From: Oscillospiraceae bacterium
GTDB taxonomy: Bacteria; Bacillota; Clostridia; Oscillospirales; Oscillospiraceae
Length of the DNA: 43,442 bases
Reading direction: 5' to 3'
NCBI GenBank assembly: GCA_015067885.1
Contig: SVLO01000019.1
Span: 1 to 43,442, forward strand
A model generated the notes under the pieces. It had not been told where the DNA came from, ran no database searches, and was given only the letters and a program-made list of their open reading frames with translations. Positions 38,439 through 43,442 of the stretch are shown here, piece by piece. The stretch's first letter is position 1; each line of letters begins with the position of its first letter. A program made the position numbers and the translations under genes.

Positions 38439-39308
38439 ATGAGCAAGAAACTGCGCGTTCTGATGATCGGCGCCCATCCCGACGACTGCGACATCTCCTG
38501 CGGCGGCACCGCCCTGAAGTACGTTCAGGCCGGCCACACCGTCAAGTTCCTGTCCCTGTGCAACGGCGACCGGGGCCACCACGCTATGACCCCCGACGAG
38601 ATCCGTGTCCGCCGCCGTGGCGAGTCCCTGGCCGTGGGCAAGTTCGTCGGCCTGGAGTACGACGTGTGGGAGGACTCCCACGACTGCATGGTGGAGGCCA
38701 CCATCGCCAACCGCGAACGGCTGGTCCGCGACATTCGTCGGTTTAATCCCGACATCATCTTCTGCAACCGCCCCAACGACTACCACGCCGATCACCGCAA
38801 CGCCGCCATCCTGGTGCAGGATGCGTCCTATATGCTGATCGTGCCCAACTTCTGCCCCGACACCCCCGCCATGGCCGACACCCCCGCCATCCTCTTCTTC
38901 AGCGATGACTTCCAAAATCCCCCCTTCGTCCCCGACGTGGCCGTGGATACCACCGACGTCATCGACAAGCAGTTTGAGATGATGGACCTGCACGTGTCCC
39001 AGATGTACGAGTGGCTGCCCTGGACCTACCACACCCTGGACACCGTGCCCGAGGGTGCCGAGGAGCGGCTGGAGTGGCTGCACGGCACCCGGGTCCCCCG
39101 CGAGGGTACTCCCCTGACCCTGGAGCAGATGAACCAGCCCCAGCACAGCGAGATCTGCGAGTACCGCTTCGCCCGCAAGGCCGCCAAGTTCCGCGACGCG
39201 CTGATCCGCCGCTACGGCGCGGAGAAGGGCGGCAAGGCCTGCTTTGCCGAGGCGTACCAACTGTGCGAGTACGGCGGCCCCTTCACCCAGGAGCTGATCC
39301 CCTTCTAA
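38439..39308 (+). CDS. PIG-L family deacetylase (LmbE-like), second of two
   Basis: This 289-residue protein is a second PIG-L enzyme: VLMIGAHPDDCDISCGGTALKYVQAGH has AHPDD, FNPDIIFCNRPNDYHADHRNAAILVQDA the second His site, and VDTTDVIDKQFEMMDLHVSQMYEWL the same C-terminal plan as its neighbour. It is longer, with an FCPDTPAMADTPAILFF loop and a C-terminal extension. The pair are related but clearly diverged, so they probably remove acyl groups from different positions or substrates, or one acts as a partner. An AAAGGAGG site lies 10 bases before the ATG and 21 bases separate it from the first enzyme. Confidence 0.93.
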   Translation: MSKKLRVLMIGAHPDDCDISCGGTALKYVQAGHTVKFLSLCNGDRGHHAMTPDEIRVRRRGESLAVGKFVGLEYDVWEDSHDCMVEATIANRERLVRDIRRFNPDIIFCNRPNDYHADHRNAAILVQDASYMLIVPNFCPDTPAMADTPAILFFSDDFQNPPFVPDVAVDTTDVIDKQFEMMDLHVSQMYEWLPWTYHTLDTVPEGAEERLEWLHGTRVPREGTPLTLEQMNQPQHSEICEYRFARKAAKFRDALIRRYGAEKGGKACFAEAYQLCEYGGPFTQELIPF

Positions 39309-39379
39309 GGGGCGCCCCGGTCATTACTTTGTTAAGTTAAAAAACTTAAAATAAACAAAACGAAAAGGAGAACAAGATT

Positions 39380-40318
39380 ATGGATTTCATGAGCACTGTT
39401 AAGAACTCCCTGCTGGAAGGCTTCTATCCCGCCGGTTGGGATATGGCCAAGATCGACGCCTGCTGCGAGAAGGGCATGCAGCGTGAGGATTTCTGGCACA
39501 AGGACTTCCAGCCCGTCGCCTGCGACAACATCCACGAGTTTGACATGATGATGGGCCACGAGATCGCCCAGCAGATCAAGCTGGCCCGTGAGCGCGGCGA
39601 GAAGCTGGCCATGATCATCCCCGTTGGCCCCATGGGTATGTACCGCTGGGCCGTCTACTTCCTGAAGGAGTGGAACGTCAAGTGCGACCACTGCTACACC
39701 TTCAACATGGACGAGTGGGCTGACGAGAACGGCACTACCCTGCCCAACACCGACCCCGCCGCCTTCGAGTTCTGCATGAAGCAGGCTTTCTTCAACCCCC
39801 TGGGCGAGCTGACCATCCCCGAGAGCCAGCGTAACTTCGCCACCAAGGAGAACCTGCCCACCTACGCCGGCAAGATCGCCGCTCTGAAGGCCGAGGGCGC
39901 CAAGCTGGTGCTGATCTTCGGCATCGGCCGTATGTGCCACATCGCCTTCTGGGAGCCTCAGTTCGCCGAGGAGTTCGAGACCGAGGCCGAGTGGAAGGCT
40001 CAGACCCACCGCATCGCCGCCAAGCTCCATCCCCTGACCATCGAGCAGAACGCCATCACCAGCTTCAAGAGCCGCACCACCCTGGTCCCCTGCCGCGCCA
40101 ACACCGTTGGCCCCGGCCTGCTGTTCCAGGCTGACTACATCATCGGCGGCGCCGACGGCGCCCTGGGCCGCGGCATGGGCTGGCAGGGCATGAGCTTCCT
40201 GACCACCCTGCACTACGGTCCCAGCATGTGGATCACCTCCAGCTATATGCCCACCTTCCCCGGTAAGCTGTTCTACCTGAGTGAGCTGGCCGGTCCCCTG
40301 GTCCCCGACGTGAACTGA
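39380..40318 (+). CDS. Glucosamine-6-phosphate isomerase/deaminase-like protein with altered active site
   Basis: The 312-residue protein is NagB-like: [25 protein letters not shown] gives the phosphate loop region, [11 protein letters not shown] corresponds to the NMDEY motif with its Asp, and [14 protein letters not shown] corresponds to NagB's GIGxDGHIAFNEP. There the catalytic Asp141 is replaced by Met, while His143 and Glu148 remain; Asn before Glu is Trp. A long N-terminal extension (about 75 residues) and a C-terminal [27 protein letters not shown] tail are unusual. It may act on a different amino or keto sugar phosphate, perhaps as an isomerase only. The leader 39332-39350 has a small TTAAGTT...ACTTAA hairpin. 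AAAGGAG lies before the ATG. Confidence 0.85.
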   Translation: MDFMSTVKNSLLEGFYPAGWDMAKIDACCEKGMQREDFWHKDFQPVACDNIHEFDMMMGHEIAQQIKLARERGEKLAMIIPVGPMGMYRWAVYFLKEWNVKCDHCYTFNMDEWADENGTTLPNTDPAAFEFCMKQAFFNPLGELTIPESQRNFATKENLPTYAGKIAALKAEGAKLVLIFGIGRMCHIAFWEPQFAEEFETEAEWKAQTHRIAAKLHPLTIEQNAITSFKSRTTLVPCRANTVGPGLLFQADYIIGGADGALGRGMGWQGMSFLTTLHYGPSMWITSSYMPTFPGKLFYLSELAGPLVPDVN

Positions 40319-40323
40319 TCGAT

Positions 40324-41352
40324 ATGGGCTGTTGTAACAAGAAAACCCCCGATCTGTGGATCGGCGGCAACGTCATCGTTGACGTTGTCAAGCGCGTGGA
40401 CTGCTACCCCGAGCAGGGTATGCTGGCCAACATCACCGCTATGCCCCAGCAGTCTGTGGGCGGCTGCGTGACCAACACCATCATCGACCTGGCCAAGATG
40501 AATCCCGACTTCGGTCTGGGCGCCATCGGCCTGGTGGGTGAGGACGCCTACGGCGACTACGTGGTGGGTGAGATGGACCGTCACGGCATCGATACCCAGC
40601 GGGTCAAGCGCACCGCCACCGCCGCTACCAGCTTCACCGACGTGATGAGCGTCCAGGGCGGCGAGCGTACCTTCTTCCACGCCCGTGGCGCCAACGCCCA
40701 GTTCTCCCCTGCCGACGTGGACCTGTCCACTTTGAAGGGCAAGCTGCTGCACATGGGCTACATCATGCTGCTGGACGGCTTTGACGCCGACGACGCTGAG
40801 TACGGCACCGTCATGGCCCGCTTCCTCAAGCAGGTGCAGGACATGGGCATCAAGACCTCCATCGACGCCGTCAGCGACAGCATGGGCAACTTCCGCACCA
40901 AGATCCCCCCCGCCCTGGCCTACTGCAACTACGCCATCATCAACGAGATCGAGTGCTGCGCCGTTTGGGATCTGGAGCCTTATAACGAGGACGGCTCCCT
41001 GAACGAGGGCAACATCCGTCTGGCTATGGAAAAGATGGCCGCCTGCGGTGTCAAGGACAAGGTGGTGGTCCACTGCAAGCCTGCCGGCTTCTGCCTGGAC
41101 GTGCCTACCGGCACCTTCACTCGTGTCAACTCCCTGAAGCTGGACCCCGCCCGCATCGCGGGCAGCGTGGGTGCGGGCGACGCCTTCTGTTCCGGCTGCC
41201 TGTACTCCATCATGCAGGGCTACTCCGACGAGGATATGCTGTCCTACGCCTCCGCCGCCGCGGCTGCCAGCCTGTTTGCGGAGAATTCCGTGGACGGCAT
41301 GCTGCCCGCCGACCAGGTTTGGGAACTGGCAAAGACCTGCCCCCGACTGTAA
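40324..41352 (+). CDS. PfkB-family carbohydrate kinase
   Basis: The 342-residue kinase has the PfkB signatures: an N-terminal WIGGNVIVDVVKRVDCYPEQG, the QSVGGCVTNTIIDLAKM glycine motif, and GSVGAGDAFCSGCLYSIMQG, in which GAGD carries the catalytic Asp. PfkB enzymes phosphorylate ribose, fructose, tagatose-6-P, adenosine and related compounds; no subgroup can be fixed here. It starts 5 bases after the NagB-like gene with no clear ribosome site, so it is probably translated by coupling, at an amount tied to that protein. It begins MGCCNKK, a Cys pair of unknown meaning. In this operon it is the only visible kinase and would make the sugar phosphate used by the following dehydrogenases. Confidence 0.92.
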   Translation: MGCCNKKTPDLWIGGNVIVDVVKRVDCYPEQGMLANITAMPQQSVGGCVTNTIIDLAKMNPDFGLGAIGLVGEDAYGDYVVGEMDRHGIDTQRVKRTATAATSFTDVMSVQGGERTFFHARGANAQFSPADVDLSTLKGKLLHMGYIMLLDGFDADDAEYGTVMARFLKQVQDMGIKTSIDAVSDSMGNFRTKIPPALAYCNYAIINEIECCAVWDLEPYNEDGSLNEGNIRLAMEKMAACGVKDKVVVHCKPAGFCLDVPTGTFTRVNSLKLDPARIAGSVGAGDAFCSGCLYSIMQGYSDEDMLSYASAAAAASLFAENSVDGMLPADQVWELAKTCPRL

Positions 41353-41362
41353 TCAAACGCGG

Positions 41363-41397
41363 CCGGTCAGCACACGCTGCTGACCGGCCCCTACCAA
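41363..41397. repeat. GCCGGTCAGC palindromic repeat
   Basis: GGCCGGTCAGCA-CACGC-TGCTGACCGGCC ends in GCCCCTACC, the framing shared with repeats at 6370, 16719 and 18430. It lies between the kinase and dehydrogenase genes of the operon and may act as a processing hairpin. It has no T-run. Confidence 0.65.
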
Positions 41398-41424
41398 CCC
41401 CTATCAAAGGAGAGAGAAACAGCA

Positions 41425-42642
41425 ATGAAACAAGCTGTTATGTACGGCGGCGGCAACATCGGCCGCGGCTTCGTTGGCGCTCTGCTCAGCCAGTCCGGCT
41501 ATGAGGTCACCTTCATCGACGTGGCCGAGGCGGTCGTGTCCGACCTGCAGCAGCGCCGCACCTACCCCGTGCGTTACGTGTCCAGCGAGGGACACACCGA
41601 CGTGTGGATCGAGAACGTTACCGCCGTCAACGGCAACGATGCCGAGGCCGCTGCCAAGGTCATCGCCAACTGTGACATCATGGCCACTGCCGTGGGCGCC
41701 CGCATTCTGAAGTTCATCGTGCCCAACATCGTGGCCGGTCTGCGTCAGCGCTGGCAGAATAACGGCGGCCCCCTGAACATCATCATCTGCGAGAACCTCA
41801 TGGACGCCAACAAGGTGCTGGAGGGTATGATCAAGGAGCAGCTCACCGCCGACGAGTGCAAGAAGTTCGACGAGACCGTGGGTCTAGTGGAGGCTTCCAT
41901 CGGCCGCATGGTCCCCGTCCAGACCGATGAGATGAAGGACGGCGACCCCATGCGCGTGTGCGTGGAGCGCTACGGTTTCCTGCCCACGGATAAGGAGGCC
42001 TTCAAGGGCGGTGTCCCCGACATCCGAAACATGGTCCCCTACGAGCCCTTCGATTTCTACATCAAGCGCAAGCTGTATGTCCACAACATGGGCCACGCCA
42101 CCTGCGCCTACCTGGGCGACCTGCTGGGCCTGGAGTACATCTACCAGTCCATCGACGTGGCCGAGGTCCGCGTGCTGGTGCAGAACGCCATGCTGGAGAG
42201 CGCCATGGCCCTGTGCAAGAAGTACGGCGCCGACCCCATCCACCTGCAACTGCACATCACCGACCTGCTGGGCCGCTTCACCAACGCCGCCCTGGGCGAC
42301 ACCTGTCAGCGCGTGGGCGGCGACCCCGCCCGTAAGCTGGCCCCCGCCGACCGCATGATCGGCTCTTCCCTGCTGGCGCTGGAGCAGGGCATCACCCCCG
42401 CCTACATCGCCGTGGGTGCCGCCGCTGCCGTCCACCGCTATATCCGCGAGGCCGAGGGTATGGACCAGTCCATGGACTCCGCCGCCAAGGTGCTGGCCGA
42501 GGTTTCCGGCCTGGCCGCCGACAGCAAGCTGGCCCAGCTGATCCTGCCCATGTATCAAAAAATCCTTAACGGTGCCGCTCCTGCCGAGCTGCGCCGCGCC
42601 GCCGATGCCCTGAAGCATGCCAGCATCGGCGAAGTCGTGTAA
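41425..42642 (+). CDS. Mannitol-1-phosphate 5-dehydrogenase-like polyol dehydrogenase
   Basis: The 405-residue protein belongs to the MtlD long-chain dehydrogenase family: Rossmann start AVMYGGGNIGRGFVGALLSQSGYEVTFIDV, ENLMDANKVLEG, VEASIGRMVPVQ and the active-site stretch KLYVHNMGHATCAYLGDLLG with its Lys, Asn and His. Such enzymes convert mannitol-1-phosphate and fructose-6-phosphate (or related pairs) with NAD. Length is about 20 residues over E. coli MtlD (382). No mannitol PTS gene is seen, so the polyol phosphate is probably generated inside this pathway. AAAGGAGAGAG precedes the ATG at 41425 and the next gene starts 15 bases after the stop codon. Confidence 0.88.
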   Translation: MKQAVMYGGGNIGRGFVGALLSQSGYEVTFIDVAEAVVSDLQQRRTYPVRYVSSEGHTDVWIENVTAVNGNDAEAAAKVIANCDIMATAVGARILKFIVPNIVAGLRQRWQNNGGPLNIIICENLMDANKVLEGMIKEQLTADECKKFDETVGLVEASIGRMVPVQTDEMKDGDPMRVCVERYGFLPTDKEAFKGGVPDIRNMVPYEPFDFYIKRKLYVHNMGHATCAYLGDLLGLEYIYQSIDVAEVRVLVQNAMLESAMALCKKYGADPIHLQLHITDLLGRFTNAALGDTCQRVGGDPARKLAPADRMIGSSLLALEQGITPAYIAVGAAAAVHRYIREAEGMDQSMDSAAKVLAEVSGLAADSKLAQLILPMYQKILNGAAPAELRRAADALKHASIGEVV

Positions 42643-42657
42643 AGGAGGAACTACACT

Positions 42658-43442
42658 ATGAATACCAAAGCCATTCGTATCCACGGCAAGATGGACCTGC
42701 GCATGGACGACGTGACCCTGCCCGACGTGGGTCCCGACGACGTGCGCGTGCGCATCGTTTCCGACAGTATCTGTATGTCCACCTACAAGGCCGCCATCGA
42801 GGGTCCCGAGCACAAGCGCGTACCCGACGACTGCGACGTGAACCCCACCATCGTGGGCCACGAGTTCTGCGGCGACATCGTGGAGGTCGGTGAGAACTGG
42901 AAGCACAAGTACAAGGCCGGCGACAAGTTCGTCATCCAGCCCGCCCACTTCTACAAGGGTTCCCAGATGGCTCCCGGCTACTCCTACTCCTTCTGCGGCG
43001 GCAACTCCGAGTACGGCAACGTCCCCATCGAGAACCTGATCTGCGACTGCCTGCTGCCCTACGATTCCGATACCTACTACTACGGCTCCCTGGCCGAGCC
43101 TTTGAGCTGCGTCATCGGCACCTTCCACGCTATGTACCACACCAAGGCCGGCTCCTACGTCCACGAGATGGGCATCAAGGAGGGCGGCAAGATGGCTCTG
43201 CTGGCCTCCGTCGGCCCCATGGGTCTGGCCGCCATTGACTACGCCATCCACTGCGACCGCCGCCCCTCCCTGCTGGTCATCACCGACATTGACGACGCCC
43301 GCCTGAAGCGCGCCGCCTCCATCTACACCGTGGAAGAGGCCGCCAAGTACGGCATCGAGCTGCACTACGTCAACACCCGCATGGAGAACGCCACCGAGTA
43401 CCTGCGCAGCCTGACCGGCGGCACCGGCTACGACGACGTGGT
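42658..43442 (+). CDS. Zinc-dependent alcohol dehydrogenase, L-sorbose-1-phosphate reductase-like (partial)
   Basis: The first 261 residues of a medium-chain dehydrogenase are present; the end is outside the window. VSDSICMSTYKAAIEG, NPTIVGHEFCGDIVEVGENWKHKYKAGD, SLAEPLSCVIGTFHAMYHTKAGSYVHEMGI and VGPMGLAAIDYAIH are close in pattern to SorE-type L-sorbose-1-phosphate reductases, which reduce L-sorbose-1-P to glucitol-6-P. The Cys of ICMS and the His-Glu of GHEF are the catalytic zinc ligands; the structural four-Cys zinc loop of classic ADHs is not evident. AAAGGAGG lies before the ATG. Together with the PfkB and MtlD-like proteins it could complete ketose to ketose-P to polyol-P to ketose-6-P. 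The specific sugar is unproven. Confidence 0.88.
   Translation, partial: MNTKAIRIHGKMDLRMDDVTLPDVGPDDVRVRIVSDSICMSTYKAAIEGPEHKRVPDDCDVNPTIVGHEFCGDIVEVGENWKHKYKAGDKFVIQPAHFYKGSQMAPGYSYSFCGGNSEYGNVPIENLICDCLLPYDSDTYYYGSLAEPLSCVIGTFHAMYHTKAGSYVHEMGIKEGGKMALLASVGPMGLAAIDYAIHCDRRPSLLVITDIDDARLKRAASIYTVEEAAKYGIELHYVNTRMENATEYLRSLTGGTGYDDV

Noticed and set aside
41884-43365. A 493-codon minus-strand frame across the polyol dehydrogenase genes
   Set aside because: Composition and lack of motifs mark it as antisense; two well-defined enzymes lie on the plus strand.

Overview
The window reads as chromosome of a spore-forming, anaerobic, GC-rich Firmicute of class Clostridia, most like the Oscillospiraceae group of gut bacteria (Flavonifractor/Oscillibacter-like). 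The basis is a SpoVAC sporulation gene, two T-box leaders (Cys and Phe), a NiCo-type riboswitch, a minimal SufCB iron-sulfur system, a thioredoxin reductase lacking pyridine-nucleotide motifs, AGGAGG ribosome sites and families of short palindromic repeats. The genus is inference. No tRNA, rRNA, CRISPR array, prophage or complete insertion sequence was seen.

Layout. 1-4333 is a visibly AT-richer sugar/polyol block: a leftward operon (araD, a G1P-dehydrogenase-family enzyme, a glycerophosphodiesterase, a TIM-barrel epimerase running off the edge) faces a DeoR regulator across overlapping promoters. 4369-9301 holds spoVAC, a phosphopantetheinyl transferase, a Cys T-box with cysE-cysS, a DUF559 nuclease gene inside a repeat-bounded element, and an XRE regulator facing a small membrane protein. 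9355-16605 holds the sufCB pair with a Fur-box-like site, then a Phe T-box driving an MFS transporter, pheS and an enlarged pheT. 16838-18583 holds a membrane zinc protease, a 50-residue protein facing another XRE regulator, and a repeat cluster. 18584-24177 holds an AraC regulator facing two tandem amidohydrolases, a uracil/xanthine permease behind a leader terminator, and a cation-efflux transporter behind a NiCo riboswitch.

24242-30535 is a leftward six-gene type VII secretion-like locus: an EssC-type FHA/FtsK ATPase, a YukD-like ubiquitin fold, and four small, mostly helical proteins without a WXG motif. 30845-36685 holds a MATE exporter, rpsU, leuS, a 37-residue membrane microprotein, trxA and a trxB-like gene. 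36696-43442 is an AraC regulator facing a strongly GC-biased catabolic operon: two PIG-L deacetylases, a NagB-like protein, a PfkB kinase, a mannitol-1-phosphate-dehydrogenase-like protein and a sorbose-1-phosphate-reductase-like dehydrogenase cut by the edge.

Regulation is unusually legible: consensus sigma-A promoters (16-17 bp spacers) can be placed for most transcription units, RNA-based control appears at least three times, and most units end in strong intrinsic terminators, several placed to serve both strands. The strongest leads for something undescribed are the compact DUF559 element with non-autonomous relatives in the same window, the pared-down type VII locus, and the PIG-L/NagB/PfkB/polyol-dehydrogenase operon.
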